NCBI RefSeq assembly: GCF_033095985.1
Contig: NZ_AP026802.1
Span: 806,001-870,000, forward strand
DNA length: 64,000 nt
Reading direction: 5' to 3'
Source: Xylocopilactobacillus apicola
GTDB taxonomy: Bacteria; Bacillota; Bacilli; Lactobacillales; Lactobacillaceae
This document shows, piece by piece, positions 19,842 to 30,214 of the stretch. Position numbers and translations under genes: made by a program. The first letter of the stretch is position 1. Each line of letters begins with the position of its first letter. The notes beneath the pieces are model-generated. The model was not told the origin of the DNA and searched no databases. It saw only the letters and a list, made by a program, of their open reading frames with translations.

Positions 19842-19859
19842 TTTTCTACTTTCCTAAAA

Positions 19860-19904
19860 AGTCTGTAACAACTAGAATTGTCTAGCTATTTACAGACTTT
19901 TTTT
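19860..19904 (+). terminator. Rho-independent terminator after tsf
   Basis: A 9-bp stem AGTCTGTAA (19860-19868) / TTACAGACT (19890-19898), with a smaller CTAG/CTAG pairing inside the loop, followed by seven T residues. Confidence 0.92.
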
Positions 19905-19966
19905 CTAGCTAAATGCAAATAAAAGTTAATATTATCTATAGAAAATAGAGAGTTTAAGACTATCTG

Positions 19967-19975
19967 TGCTATATT
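19967..19975 (+). promoter_or_regulatory. Extended -10 promoter for pyrH-frr-uppS-cdsA-rseP
   Basis: TGCTATATT at 19967-19975 lies 30 nt upstream of pyrH, after the tsf terminator. No good -35 is visible, consistent with an extended -10 promoter. Confidence 0.45.
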
Positions 19976-20005
19976 ACTTTATGGAAATAAGTTAAGGAGT
20001 GAACC

Positions 20006-20731
20006 TTGAATAAAGTTAAATATCAAAGAATTCTTTTAAAAATCAGTGGTGAAGCCTTAGGTGGTGAAACTGGAAAGGGAATCAAACCTTTAGTCATTTC
20101 AGACGTTGCCAAAAAAATTGCAGATGTTCATGAAACCGGGACTCAAATTGCAGTTGTTGTTGGGGGCGGAAATTTATGGCGTGGTGAAGCTGGGGAACAA
20201 TTAGGAATGGAACGCCCGCAGGCTGACTATATTGGAATGCTTGGGACGATTATGAATGCTCTAGCTCTCCAGGATGCACTAGAGAAAGTTAACGTTGCGA
20301 CTCGCGTTCAAACTTCGATTGAAATGCGTCAAGTTGCAGAACAATATATCAGACGTAAAGCAATTCGCCACTTAGAAAAAGGGCGAGTTGTAATTTTTGC
20401 GGGTGGAACTGGCAATCCTTACTTTTCAACGGATACTACTTCAGCACTTCGTGCATTAGAAATCAATGCCGATGTCATTTTGATGGGTAAAAACGGGGTA
20501 GACGGAGTTTATTCAGATGATCCTAATATAAATCCAGATGCTGTCAAATATGAACAAATTACGCATATGGATATTATTCAAAAGGGATTGAAAGTGATGG
20601 ATAAAACGGCGAGTTCGCTTGCACTAGAAAATAATATTCCACTAATCGTGTTTGATCTTAACGATCCTGAAAACATTACCCGCATCGTTCGTGGTGAAAG
20701 TATTGGAACTTTAATTGAAGGAGATAAATGA
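20006..20731 (+). CDS. pyrH: UMP kinase
   Basis: Phosphorylates UMP to UDP in the cytoplasm, the last kinase before UTP/CTP synthesis. [25 protein letters not shown] and [19 protein letters not shown] are family motifs, and the [19 protein letters not shown] nucleotide-binding region is intact. 241 residues. TTG start with GGAG 6 nt upstream. Its stop overlaps the frr start region, as in the usual pyrH-frr pair. Confidence 0.98.
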   Translation: MNKVKYQRILLKISGEALGGETGKGIKPLVISDVAKKIADVHETGTQIAVVVGGGNLWRGEAGEQLGMERPQADYIGMLGTIMNALALQDALEKVNVATRVQTSIEMRQVAEQYIRRKAIRHLEKGRVVIFAGGTGNPYFSTDTTSALRALEINADVILMGKNGVDGVYSDDPNINPDAVKYEQITHMDIIQKGLKVMDKTASSLALENNIPLIVFDLNDPENITRIVRGESIGTLIEGDK

Positions 20732-21288
20732 TGAATGACGAAATTATTAGCAAAATGAAAACTCAGATGAAAAAAACATCTGAAAATTTAGAACTTGAGT
20801 TGGGCCGGATCCGAGCAGGACGTGCGAATGCAAGTTTAGTAAATGATATTATGGTTGATTATTATGGAACTCCAACTCCGCTAGGACAAATAGCATCAGT
20901 TTCTACCCCGGAAGCCCGGTTAATTCAGATTACACCATTTGATAAAACGGCGCTTAAAGGAATTGAAGCAGCAATTAATATGTCAGATCTTGGTATTAAT
21001 CCAACTATCGATAATTCGATGATCAGACTTGTGATTCCTCAATTGACTGGCGAATCGCGTAAAGATTTAGTTAAAGAAGTAAAGAAATATGCTGAAGAAT
21101 CGAAAGTAGCGGTGCGTAATGCTAGACGCGATGCAATTGATGCCCTAAAAAAAGAAAAGAAAAATGGGGATATCAGTGAGGATGTAATGCATCAAAAAGA
21201 AAATGAAGTTCAAAAACAGCATGATGAATATATCAAAAAAATTGATGAAATTGCTGCTAATAAAGAAAAAGAAATTACGACAATTTAA
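20731..21288 (+). CDS. frr: Ribosome recycling factor
   Basis: Splits post-termination ribosomes with EF-G. The protein is a long three-helix bundle plus hinge domain, with LELGRIRAGRANASLV and ISTPEARLIQITPFDK-type signatures. I choose ATG 20731 (185 residues, the standard length), with GGAG 7 nt upstream; ATG 20728 is only 4 nt from it. It overlaps the pyrH stop by one base. Confidence 0.97.
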   Translation: MNDEIISKMKTQMKKTSENLELELGRIRAGRANASLVNDIMVDYYGTPTPLGQIASVSTPEARLIQITPFDKTALKGIEAAINMSDLGINPTIDNSMIRLVIPQLTGESRKDLVKEVKKYAEESKVAVRNARRDAIDALKKEKKNGDISEDVMHQKENEVQKQHDEYIKKIDEIAANKEKEITTI

Positions 21289-21291
21289 TTG

Positions 21292-22014
21292 ATGAACAAA
21301 ATTGAGCAAACTAACATTCCTGCTCACGTTGCAATAATTATGGATGGTAACGGACGTTGGGCCAAAAAACGTCATTTACCACGGATTGCAGGTCACAAAG
21401 AAGGAATGGAAAATGTGCGCCGAATTACAATTGAGGCGAATGACTTAGGGATAAAGGTTTTGACCCTTTATTCTTTTTCAACTGAAAATTGGAATCGTCC
21501 ATCAGATGAAGTTAGTTTTCTGATGAAATTGCCAGTACTATTTTTCAATAAATATGTTCCTGAGTTGATCGAACGCAATGTTAAAGTAAAAATTACAGGT
21601 TTTACTGATCAAATTCCCTCCGCTACTTTAAAAGTTCTTCACCAGGCAGTAGAAGAAACCAAGAATAATACTGGCCTAATTCTTAATTTTGCTTTTAATT
21701 ATGGTGGGAAGGCAGAGCTTGTTAATGCTGCTCAGCAAATCGCCCGACAAGTTAAGAATGGATTAGTTGAACCAGAGGATATTGATGAAAATTATTTTGA
21801 AAAGCATCTCTTAACAAAATTAGGCGATCTAGATGATGTTGATCTTCTGATCAGGACTTCTGGGGAACAGAGAATTTCTAATTTCTTATTGTGGCAATTA
21901 GCTTACTCAGAACTTTATTTTACAGATACTTATTGGCCAGATTTTTCGGCCAATGATTTGTTAAAAGCAACTAAAGTTTACGAACAAAGAAATCGGCGTT
22001 TTGGCGCTTTATAA
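21292..22014 (+). CDS. uppS: Isoprenyl (undecaprenyl) diphosphate synthase
   Basis: Condenses IPP with FPP to give C55 undecaprenyl diphosphate, the lipid carrier for wall synthesis. It consumes the IPP made by the mevalonate operon. [16 protein letters not shown] (catalytic Asp), [10 protein letters not shown] and [18 protein letters not shown] are the cis-prenyltransferase signatures. 240 residues. The ATG has little SD and begins 3 nt after the frr stop, so translation probably depends on coupling. Confidence 0.97.
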   Translation: MNKIEQTNIPAHVAIIMDGNGRWAKKRHLPRIAGHKEGMENVRRITIEANDLGIKVLTLYSFSTENWNRPSDEVSFLMKLPVLFFNKYVPELIERNVKVKITGFTDQIPSATLKVLHQAVEETKNNTGLILNFAFNYGGKAELVNAAQQIARQVKNGLVEPEDIDENYFEKHLLTKLGDLDDVDLLIRTSGEQRISNFLLWQLAYSELYFTDTYWPDFSANDLLKATKVYEQRNRRFGAL

Positions 22015-22029
22015 AAGAAAGATGAAATA

Positions 22030-22809
22030 TTGAAAACAAGAATTATTACTGCAGTGGTTGCGCTCGCAATTTTTATTCCAATCCTTTGGCTTGGTGGGAT
22101 TTACATTGAGATTGCGAGTGCAGTTTTAGCATTTGTTGGGGTTTCCGAAATCTTTATTATGAAGAAAATGATGGTGATTCACCCAATTGCAATTTTAGCA
22201 ATGCTGATGGGAGTGGCTTTAACTCTTCCTGACACTTTTTTTAAAGGACTTTGGCTGAATAAAAACGGGCTTTTCTATGCTTTCATTCTGATTTTATTAG
22301 TAGCAACAGTCTTTTATAACCAGACTTTTAATATTGAAGACGCTGGAGTTATTGCAATATGTACTTTTTACGTGGGACATGGTTTTTTCTATTTGACAGC
22401 GGCGCGCGATAAAGGGTTACCTTACTTGTTTTATGCCTTATTACTCGTTTGGACTACAGATATTTTTGCGTATTTAGTTGGTCGGAAATTTGGCAAGCAT
22501 CCGCTTGATCCAGTGGTTAGTCCTCATAAAACTTGGGAGGGTTCAGTTGGCGGTACGATTGCAGCAGTGATTGTGGTATTAATTTATAATGCTTTTGTAC
22601 CGCTTCAAAAAAATCTTGGGATTTTGATAATTGCTACGATTGCGCTTTCGATAATTGGTCAGATTGGTGATTTAGCTGAATCATCTCTCAAAAGACATTA
22701 CAATGTTAAAGATTCAGGAAAAATATTACCAGGGCATGGCGGAATTTTGGATCGCTTTGATAGTTTTCTTTTCGTTTTTCCTTGTCTACATTTATTAGGA
22801 TTCTTTTAA
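22030..22809 (+). CDS. cdsA: Phosphatidate cytidylyltransferase
   Basis: Makes CDP-diacylglycerol from phosphatidate and CTP at the membrane. The protein is polytopic, with about seven or eight hydrophobic segments. The CDP-DG synthase signature spans SPHKTWEGSVGG and GQIGDLAESSLKRHYNVKD...GHGGILDRFDS near the C-terminus. 259 residues. TTG start with GAAAGATGA upstream. Between uppS and rseP in the conserved order. Confidence 0.96.
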   Translation: MKTRIITAVVALAIFIPILWLGGIYIEIASAVLAFVGVSEIFIMKKMMVIHPIAILAMLMGVALTLPDTFFKGLWLNKNGLFYAFILILLVATVFYNQTFNIEDAGVIAICTFYVGHGFFYLTAARDKGLPYLFYALLLVWTTDIFAYLVGRKFGKHPLDPVVSPHKTWEGSVGGTIAAVIVVLIYNAFVPLQKNLGILIIATIALSIIGQIGDLAESSLKRHYNVKDSGKILPGHGGILDRFDSFLFVFPCLHLLGFF

Positions 22810-22818
22810 GGAGGCTAG

Positions 22819-24090
22819 ATGAGAGGAATCATTGTTTTTTTAATTTTGTTTACAATTTTAGTCGTAATCCATGAATTCGGGCATTATTTTTTTGCAAAGA
22901 AATCAGGAATCTTAGTTCGTGAATTTGCAATTGGAATGGGGCCAAAAATTTTTCAACATCATGCAGATAATGGAACGACTTTTACCATTAGAATTTTACC
23001 TTTAGGTGGCTATGTCAGACTTGCAGGAGTCGAAGAATCTGAGCTGGAAGCGGGTCAGCAAGTGGCATTAACGCTTAATGAAAATAAGATGGTGGAGACT
23101 ATCGATACTCGTAGTGAGCAAAACGTTACTGGTCTGCCTTTTACAGTGCGCAAAAGTGATTTAACTGATCAATTAGAAATTGAAGGCGATGTGTTTGACA
23201 ACGAAGCTGATCAGATGGTTACTAGAATTTTTCAGGTTGACCACGATGCATCAATTATTGAAAATGACGGGACCTCTTTAAGAATTGCCCCAAGAGACGT
23301 TCAGTATAATTCTGCTGTTTGGTGGAAAAAATTAATTGTTAATTTTGCGGGGCCATTTAATAATATTTTGCTGGCTATCATAGCTTTCTCTCTCTCTGCT
23401 TTTCTAATGGGCGGAGTTCAAGATCTGTCGACAAATAAAGTTACAGTCTTTGATCAATCGATGCCCGCTTCAAAGGCAGGCTTAAAAACTGGTGATCAAA
23501 TTGTTGCCGTTGATGGAGAGCAAACCCGTGATTACAACGAGGTTAAAAGTGTTCTCGACAGGCATCAAAATGGAAAAACAGTAACTCTTAAAGTTCAGCG
23601 AGATGGAAAACTTCAGACGTTCAAGGTTAAACCGCAATACAGTAAATCTGAAGGGAAAGGTCGTTACTACATTGGTATTTCGGTCTGGTACAAAAAAGAC
23701 GTCAGATCGGAATTGCTTTATGGTTTTAGCGCCACTTACGAAAACACGGTCGCGATTTTTCAGACTTTGGGATCCTTTTTTACCGGCGGATTTTCTTTGG
23801 ATAAGATCGCAGGACCTGTTGGAATTTATAGTATTTCGGCTCAAGCAGCTAATAGTGGGGTTGGTGTTTTAGTTTCCTTATGTGCATCGTTATCGATTAG
23901 TTTAGCGATTGCTAACCTTTTACCTATTCCTGGCTTAGACGGCGGAAAAATTATCCTTAATTTGTTGGAAGCAATTCGTAGAAAACCGATCAAACAAGAG
24001 CATGAAGTAATTGTAACTTTAATCGGAGCTGCATTTTTGTTGATGTTAATTGTGGTAGTGACGATTCATGATATAATGAAGCTATTTTAA
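22819..24090 (+). CDS. rseP: RIP metalloprotease RseP/RasP (site-2 protease)
   Basis: Intramembrane zinc protease that cleaves membrane-bound regulators and signal-peptide remnants. HEFGH in the first membrane segment (residues 16-20) supplies two zinc ligands and the catalytic Glu; LLPIPGLDGGK near residue 375 gives the third ligand. A PDZ domain lies near residues 195-275. An insertion of about 60 residues precedes it. 423 residues, GGAGG 5 nt before ATG. Confidence 0.96.
   Translation: MRGIIVFLILFTILVVIHEFGHYFFAKKSGILVREFAIGMGPKIFQHHADNGTTFTIRILPLGGYVRLAGVEESELEAGQQVALTLNENKMVETIDTRSEQNVTGLPFTVRKSDLTDQLEIEGDVFDNEADQMVTRIFQVDHDASIIENDGTSLRIAPRDVQYNSAVWWKKLIVNFAGPFNNILLAIIAFSLSAFLMGGVQDLSTNKVTVFDQSMPASKAGLKTGDQIVAVDGEQTRDYNEVKSVLDRHQNGKTVTLKVQRDGKLQTFKVKPQYSKSEGKGRYYIGISVWYKKDVRSELLYGFSATYENTVAIFQTLGSFFTGGFSLDKIAGPVGIYSISAQAANSGVGVLVSLCASLSISLAIANLLPIPGLDGGKIILNLLEAIRRKPIKQEHEVIVTLIGAAFLLMLIVVVTIHDIMKLF
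24050..24077 (+). promoter_or_regulatory. Promoter for proS-polC inside the rseP 3' end
   Basis: TTGTGG at 24050-24055, a 16-nt spacer and TATAAT at 24072-24077 preceded by TGA (extended -10). It lies within the last codons of rseP and would give proS a leader of about 50 nt. Confidence 0.65.
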
Positions 24091-24136
24091 AGGATTAAAC
24101 ACGATTTATTGAAGCAATTTTTAAAAGGAGAAAAAT

Positions 24137-25846
24137 ATGAAACAAAGTTTGGTTTTTATCCCAACAACTAAAGAAGTTCCTAGTGATACTGAGGCAGTCA
24201 GTCATCAATTACTCCTACGTGGAGGGTTTATACGCCAGGAAATGGGTGGAGTATTTATGTATCTGCCACTCGCGTATCGAGTTCTCCAGAAGATCCAAAC
24301 TATCATGGAAGAAGAGATGGAGAATATTTCTTGTCCTGAAACGCTGATGCCCGTGATTTTACCAGCGTCGCTTTGGAAGAGATCTGGCCGCTACAAAAAT
24401 TACGGACCTGAGCTTTTTAAATTACAGGATCGATCTGAGCGAGAATTAATCTTAGGCCCGACTCACGAAGAGTCGTACATTGATGTTGTCAAAAGCACTT
24501 GGAATTCTTATAAAGATTTTCCAAAAACCCTTTACCAAATTCAGACAAAGTTTCGTGACGAGCTAAGACCACGTTTTGGTTTATTGCGCAATAAAGAGTT
24601 CATCATGTTAGATGGGTATTCATTTGGCGGAAGTCAGGCCGACCTGGATTACTCGTATGAGCAGTTTAATCAAGCTTTTCGTCGGATTTTTGATCGTTCT
24701 GGCTTGGACTATATTAGTGTTGTTGCAGATAACGGAGCGATGGGTGGACAAGAGTCGACAGAATTTCAAGCAGTTGCGGATATTGGTGAAGATGATGTGG
24801 CATACGTTGGTGAAGAGCGCAGCGGTGCTAATATGGAAGTTGCGCAAGGAATCCCAACTTTTCAAGTAAATGAGGTTTTTGAAGAACCGGGCGAGTTGAC
24901 AAAAGTAGCTACCCCAAATGCAAAAACAGTTGTTGAAGTTGGTGAGTTTTTTAAGACCGACTTAGCGAAAATCGTTAAAAGTATTTTATATTATGCTGAT
25001 GATAAACCGGTATTGGTTGTTGCACCAGGAGACCACGAAATTAACGAGATGAAACTATCGAATGGTTTGGCAGCAAAAGAACTTCGGTTAGCAACTCATG
25101 AAGAAGTGCAAAATTTATTAGGCGTTCAGATTGGTAGTATCGGGCCAATAGGAATTAGCGAACAAGTAAAAGTAGTAATGGATCCCAGTGTCACTCATCT
25201 TCATAATTTCTATGTTGGAGCCAATGAGGACGGATATCATTACCAAAACGTTAATTATGATCGTGATTTCACAGTTGATGAACAATTTGATTTAATCAAT
25301 ATCAATGAAGGTGACTTAGAGCCAAAAACCAAGCAACCATATCATATTGAGCAAAGTATTGAAATTGGTCATATCTTTAAGCTAGGGACTTTTTACTCCG
25401 AAGGCTTGGGTGCAACTTTTCTTGATCAAGATGGCAAAGAGCAGCCAATTATTATGGGTAGCTACGGCATTGGAGTTAGCCGTCTGATAGCAGCAATTGT
25501 TGAACAAAACAATGATGAAAATGGAATTATCTGGCCAAAGACAGTTACACCTTATGATGTTCATGTTATTGAAATTAACAATCAAGATGAAACAATAGTT
25601 AAAACCGCAGAGAAACTAGAGGAAGAAATTACAAATTCTGGTCATTCAGTACTTTTAGATGATCGTGACGCGCGAGCAGGAGTCAAGTTTGCTGAATCTG
25701 ATTTGTTTGGTTTCCCGCTAAGAGTTGTTGTTGGCAAAAAAGCCCAAGAAGGTATTGTTGAAATTAAAGAAAGACGAACTGGAGAAGTACATGAAATTGA
25801 ATTGTCACAGGTCGTTAAATTTATTCGTGATTTTTACAATAAATAG
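24137..25846 (+). CDS. proS: Prolyl-tRNA synthetase (bacterial type, with editing domain)
   Basis: Charges tRNA-Pro. Class II motif 2 (TKFRDELRPRFGLLRNKEF), the preceding LGPTHEES and motif 3 (GSYGIGVSRLIAAIVEQ) are intact. The region near residues 230-400 is the INS editing domain that deacylates Ala-tRNA-Pro, followed by an anticodon-binding domain. 569 residues. ATG with AAAAGGAG upstream. No T-box leader is visible in the 46-nt gap before it. Confidence 0.98.
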   Translation: MKQSLVFIPTTKEVPSDTEAVSHQLLLRGGFIRQEMGGVFMYLPLAYRVLQKIQTIMEEEMENISCPETLMPVILPASLWKRSGRYKNYGPELFKLQDRSERELILGPTHEESYIDVVKSTWNSYKDFPKTLYQIQTKFRDELRPRFGLLRNKEFIMLDGYSFGGSQADLDYSYEQFNQAFRRIFDRSGLDYISVVADNGAMGGQESTEFQAVADIGEDDVAYVGEERSGANMEVAQGIPTFQVNEVFEEPGELTKVATPNAKTVVEVGEFFKTDLAKIVKSILYYADDKPVLVVAPGDHEINEMKLSNGLAAKELRLATHEEVQNLLGVQIGSIGPIGISEQVKVVMDPSVTHLHNFYVGANEDGYHYQNVNYDRDFTVDEQFDLININEGDLEPKTKQPYHIEQSIEIGHIFKLGTFYSEGLGATFLDQDGKEQPIIMGSYGIGVSRLIAAIVEQNNDENGIIWPKTVTPYDVHVIEINNQDETIVKTAEKLEEEITNSGHSVLLDDRDARAGVKFAESDLFGFPLRVVVGKKAQEGIVEIKERRTGEVHEIELSQVVKFIRDFYNK

Positions 25847-25858
25847 GATCCCTGAATT

Positions 25859-28800
25859 TTGTCTGATAAAAAATTGATTAAGTTAGCTGATCTTTTTGCT
25901 AAACTGACTTTAGAGCCCGAATTTTCAGAGGAGCTTAATTTAGATCAGCTTTGGTTGGAAAGATTATTAATCCATCGCATCTCAAATTCTTGGGATTTTT
26001 TTGTTGTAGGAGAGAATTTTCTACCAGTTTCTGCTTATTTGGAGCTAAATAATATTTTAAAAAATTTAGCTCAGAGTAAAACTATTGATCTACATCTCAA
26101 TTATAAAAATGATCTACCTGAAGACTCATGGTATCAAGACTACTACCCAACAATGGTTGGAAATCTTTCACATTATCAGAATATTTTGCTTAATCAAAAT
26201 GCTATTTTTGCTGAAAACAAATTACAAATCATTTTTAATCAAGAATTTATTTATAAGATGATGAATAAAGAAGTGGAGGCAGAAATTGCGGGAATTTACC
26301 AAAAATTTGGTTTTCCTGCGCCTAACGTTGAATTTGTGATTGATCAAAATTCTGAGGAAGAAAAATCAAAAGAATTCCTGGCAAAGAAAAAGCAAGAAAA
26401 CGATCTTGCGTTTCAGTCGCTTCAAAAGCAATTAGCAGCAGCGCCTCCAGCTAGCACTCCAGTCAGAAAGAGAAGCAGCAAGGACGACAAAAATATCACT
26501 GGAAAAGTTGTCCCAATTAATGAAATTGAAGGACCGACTTCGACAATTGTGCTCGAAGGACAAATTTTTAAATCTGATCAGCGAGCAATTAAGAATAAAA
26601 ATTACATTTTAACTTTTGAGATTTACGACGGCACTGATTCAATTTTATTGAAAAAGTTTGCTGGTGAAAATGAGTTAGCTGATTATAAAGACTTGAAACC
26701 AGGAGTTTGGGTTAAAGCCAAGGGGAAAATTCAAAACGATCAGTTCACTGAAAATTTAACGATGAATTTATATAATATTCAACAAATCCCCTCACCACCA
26801 GCTCGTCGAGATAATTACGAAGGTCAAAAACGAGTCGAACTTCATTTGCATTCGAATATGAGCCAAATGGATGCAATTACGCCCGTTGGTAATTTTGCTA
26901 AAAGAGTAGCTGATTTTGGGCAAAAAGGTTTTGCATTGACCGATCATGCAAATTTGCAGGCATATCCTGAAACATATTATTCTACTCAAAAAACCGGTAT
27001 CAAGGCTATTTACGGCGTGGAAGCTAATTTAGTCGACGATTATACGCACATAATTTATAATTCAACACATGAAGCTCCTGAAGAAGTAACCTTTGTAGTT
27101 TTTGATATTGAAACTACAGGATTATCTGTTGAATTTAATGAGATTATCGAAATTGGGGCCGTGAAATTTGCAGGTGGAAAAAAAGTTGGAGAGTTTCAGG
27201 AATTTATTAACATCGGCAAACCTCTAAGTGAATTTACGAAGGAATTGACCAGTATAACTGACGAAAATATTCGTAGTGGTAAATCAAATTCGGAGGTGAT
27301 GACCAATTTTCATGAATTCATTGACGGGGCAGTTCTGGTTGGTCACAATGTACGTTTTGATTGGGATTTTATTGATAAAAACTTCGAACGACTTAATTTA
27401 AGTAAAGTTCAGCGACCAGTAATCGATACGATGGGACTGGGGCGATTTTTGTATCCAGAATTAGCTAATGTCCGACTAGAAACTTTAGCGAAAAAAGTTG
27501 GGATTTCTTTAACTCACCATCACCGGGCGATTGATGACGCTGAAGGTACTTATGAAATTTTCTTTAAAATGTTGGCAGAATTTCAAAAGACGCACGAATT
27601 AAAAGAATTAAGTGATTTGGATCAGCATTTGGACTTAACTAGTACCTATCGTCAGGTTCGACCGACGCACGTAATTTTGCTTGCTCAAACCCAAAAGGGA
27701 CTCAAGAATTTGTTTAAAATCGTCTCTGATGCCCATACAAAGTATTATTATCGGGTGCCAAGGGTTCCTCGTTCTATTTTGAACGAATATCGCGAAGGAA
27801 TTTTAGTCGGTAGTGCCTGTGATCAGGGAGAAGTTTTTGATTCAGCCTCTTTAAAAGATGACGAAGATACCCTGAGAGTAGCTAAGTTTTATGATTATTT
27901 GGAAATTCAACCCCTTGGTAATTATGAACATTTGATTAGAAATCAACGGTTAACAGCAGAACAATTGCAAGAAGTGATTCAAAAGATTATCCGAATCGGG
28001 GCAAAATTACAAATTCCAGTTGTAGCAACGGGAGATGTTCATTATTTGGATCCGAGCGATTTTAAATTTCGAGAAGTTCTTCTTGCATCTCAGTCAATGA
28101 CGGCAAAACGTAGTCGAAATTTACCTGAATTGTATCTCCGGACAACACAGGAAATGTTAGATGAATTTGCTTTTTTGGGTGAAGAGACCGCCAAGCAAGT
28201 GGTGATTACTGCCAGTAATGAAATTTTTGATCGAATTGAAGATGTTGTCCCTTTAAAGGATAAACTGTACACGCCAAATATTGAAGGTGTTGATCAGAAT
28301 TTACGTGATGCAGCTTATGATCGCATGCATGAGTTGTATGGGGACAATCCGCCAGAAGTAGTTGAAAATCGCTTAAAAACCGAGTTAGATAGCGTAATCG
28401 GAAATGGATTTGCTGTTATATACTATATTTCGCGCGAACTAGTAAAAAAGAGTAATAAAGATGGGTACTTGGTTGGTTCCCGGGGGTCAGTTGGTTCAAG
28501 TTTTGCTGCAACGATGCTAGGGATTACGGAAGTTAATCCATTGCCACCACACTATCGCTGTCCAGATTGTCATTATTCTGAATTCTTTTTGCACGGAGAA
28601 TATGCTTCAGGTTATGATTTGCCTGATCAAAAATGCCCTGAATGTGGTGCCGAATTGGCTAAAGATGGACAAGATATTCCATTTGCGACTTTTTTAGGTT
28701 TCAACGGAGAAAAAGTTCCCGATATTGATTTGAATTTCTCTGGCGATTACCAGCCAGTTGCTCACAATTACATTAAAGTTTTGTTTGGGGAAGATCATGC

Positions 28801-30151
28801 TTATCGTGCTGGAACGATTGGAACCGTTGCTGAAAAAACTGCTTATGGGTATGTTAAAGCCTTTGAGCGTGAACGAAATATTTCGTTAAAACAAACGGAA
28901 ATTGATCGGCTCGCTAGTGGAATCACCGGGGTAAAGCGGACGACTGGCCAGCATCCGGCCGGCATTTTGATTGTTCCTCAAGAGATGGATATTTATGATT
29001 TTACTCCGATCCAATATCCGGCTGATAAAGTTGATTCAGCTTGGGAAACTACTCATTTTGAATTTAGTTCGATTCACGATAATATTTTAAAAGTTGATTG
29101 TCTTGGTCATGATGATCCGACCGTAATTAGAATGTTGCAGGACTTGTCTGGTATTGATCCGGTAACAATTCCAACTGATGACCCAGAGGTTTTATCCTTG
29201 TTTTCTTCACCTAAAGCACTGGGAGTTACGGCAGAAGAAATTGGTTCAAAAACGGGAACCCTTGGAATCCCTGAGTTTGGGACGGGTTTTGTTCGGGGAA
29301 TGTTAGAAGAAACTCATCCGCATAATTTCTCTGAACTATTGCAAATTTCAGGCCTTTCTCATGGAACTGACGTTTGGCGTGGTAATGCTGAGGAGTTGAT
29401 TACAAAGAAAAACGTCACGATCGATAAAGTAATTGGTTGTCGGGATAATATTATGATGGATTTAATTCACTGGGAAGTGGAACCAAGTACAGCATTCCGT
29501 GTGATGGAAGATGTTCGTAAAGGCCGTGGTGTTAAACCAGATGATGAAGAAGTATTAAAGAAAAATCCGAAGGTTCCTTCGTGGTATTTGGATTCTTGTA
29601 AAAAGATTAAGTATATGTTTCCGAAAGCTCATGCGGCAGCTTATGTCTTAATGGCTTTGCGAATTGCTTATTTTAAAGTTTATTTTCCGATTTTATATTA
29701 TGATGTTTTCTTTTCAATTCGGACTAATGATTATGATATCAGTCTGATGAGCACAGGCCAAGCTGCAATAAAGGGGCGTTTGGATGAATTAAATGAAAAA
29801 ATTCAAAGTGGCGAAGCCACAATGATTGATAAAAGCAGTCGAACTTCACTTGAAGTTGCTAACGAGTCTTTGTGCCGCGGGATCAAATATAAAATGGTCG
29901 ATTTGAATCAATCGGATGCTTTTCAATTTAAAATAATTGATGATCAAACGCTTTTAGCTCCATTTATCTCTATTCCTGGCCTAGGAGCAAACGTTGCTAA
30001 ACAGGTAGTTCTGGCTCGCAGTGAACATCCTTTTACTTCGAAAAAAGATTTGCTTCAAAGAGGAAAAATATCGCGGACAGTTCTAGATTACTTGGATGAA
30101 AACAAAGTTACGGCTGACTTACCAGAAGATGACCAGTTAACTCTGTTTTAA
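25859..30151 (+). CDS. polC: DNA polymerase III alpha subunit, PolC type
   Basis: Main replicative polymerase of low-GC Gram-positives. In order: an N-terminal domain; an OB fold (about residues 215-310); a PHP domain with VELHLHSNMSQMD (near 323) interrupted by the DEDD proofreading exonuclease (DIETTG near 416, VGHNVRFDWDF, HHRAIDDAEGTYEIF); the CPDC...CPEC zinc site (near 901-935); the palm catalytic motif PDIDLNFSGDY (near 953). 1430 residues. TTG start with AGGA about 10 nt upstream. Confidence 0.98.
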   Translation: MSDKKLIKLADLFAKLTLEPEFSEELNLDQLWLERLLIHRISNSWDFFVVGENFLPVSAYLELNNILKNLAQSKTIDLHLNYKNDLPEDSWYQDYYPTMVGNLSHYQNILLNQNAIFAENKLQIIFNQEFIYKMMNKEVEAEIAGIYQKFGFPAPNVEFVIDQNSEEEKSKEFLAKKKQENDLAFQSLQKQLAAAPPASTPVRKRSSKDDKNITGKVVPINEIEGPTSTIVLEGQIFKSDQRAIKNKNYILTFEIYDGTDSILLKKFAGENELADYKDLKPGVWVKAKGKIQNDQFTENLTMNLYNIQQIPSPPARRDNYEGQKRVELHLHSNMSQMDAITPVGNFAKRVADFGQKGFALTDHANLQAYPETYYSTQKTGIKAIYGVEANLVDDYTHIIYNSTHEAPEEVTFVVFDIETTGLSVEFNEIIEIGAVKFAGGKKVGEFQEFINIGKPLSEFTKELTSITDENIRSGKSNSEVMTNFHEFIDGAVLVGHNVRFDWDFIDKNFERLNLSKVQRPVIDTMGLGRFLYPELANVRLETLAKKVGISLTHHHRAIDDAEGTYEIFFKMLAEFQKTHELKELSDLDQHLDLTSTYRQVRPTHVILLAQTQKGLKNLFKIVSDAHTKYYYRVPRVPRSILNEYREGILVGSACDQGEVFDSASLKDDEDTLRVAKFYDYLEIQPLGNYEHLIRNQRLTAEQLQEVIQKIIRIGAKLQIPVVATGDVHYLDPSDFKFREVLLASQSMTAKRSRNLPELYLRTTQEMLDEFAFLGEETAKQVVITASNEIFDRIEDVVPLKDKLYTPNIEGVDQNLRDAAYDRMHELYGDNPPEVVENRLKTELDSVIGNGFAVIYYISRELVKKSNKDGYLVGSRGSVGSSFAATMLGITEVNPLPPHYRCPDCHYSEFFLHGEYASGYDLPDQKCPECGAELAKDGQDIPFATFLGFNGEKVPDIDLNFSGDYQPVAHNYIKVLFGEDHAYRAGTIGTVAEKTAYGYVKAFERERNISLKQTEIDRLASGITGVKRTTGQHPAGILIVPQEMDIYDFTPIQYPADKVDSAWETTHFEFSSIHDNILKVDCLGHDDPTVIRMLQDLSGIDPVTIPTDDPEVLSLFSSPKALGVTAEEIGSKTGTLGIPEFGTGFVRGMLEETHPHNFSELLQISGLSHGTDVWRGNAEELITKKNVTIDKVIGCRDNIMMDLIHWEVEPSTAFRVMEDVRKGRGVKPDDEEVLKKNPKVPSWYLDSCKKIKYMFPKAHAAAYVLMALRIAYFKVYFPILYYDVFFSIRTNDYDISLMSTGQAAIKGRLDELNEKIQSGEATMIDKSSRTSLEVANESLCRGIKYKMVDLNQSDAFQFKIIDDQTLLAPFISIPGLGANVAKQVVLARSEHPFTSKKDLLQRGKISRTVLDYLDENKVTADLPEDDQLTLF

Positions 30152-30179
30152 GGAAATTTAGTGCTCAGTAGGTCAAAAA

Positions 30180-30188
30180 TGCTAAAAT
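30180..30188 (+). promoter_or_regulatory. Extended -10 promoter for the rhomboid-yqgQ-glk operon
   Basis: TGCTAAAAT lies 26 nt upstream of the rhomboid GTG. No convincing -35. Confidence 0.4.
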
Positions 30189-30214
30189 AAAGATTAATAG
30201 ATTGAGGAGGTCAA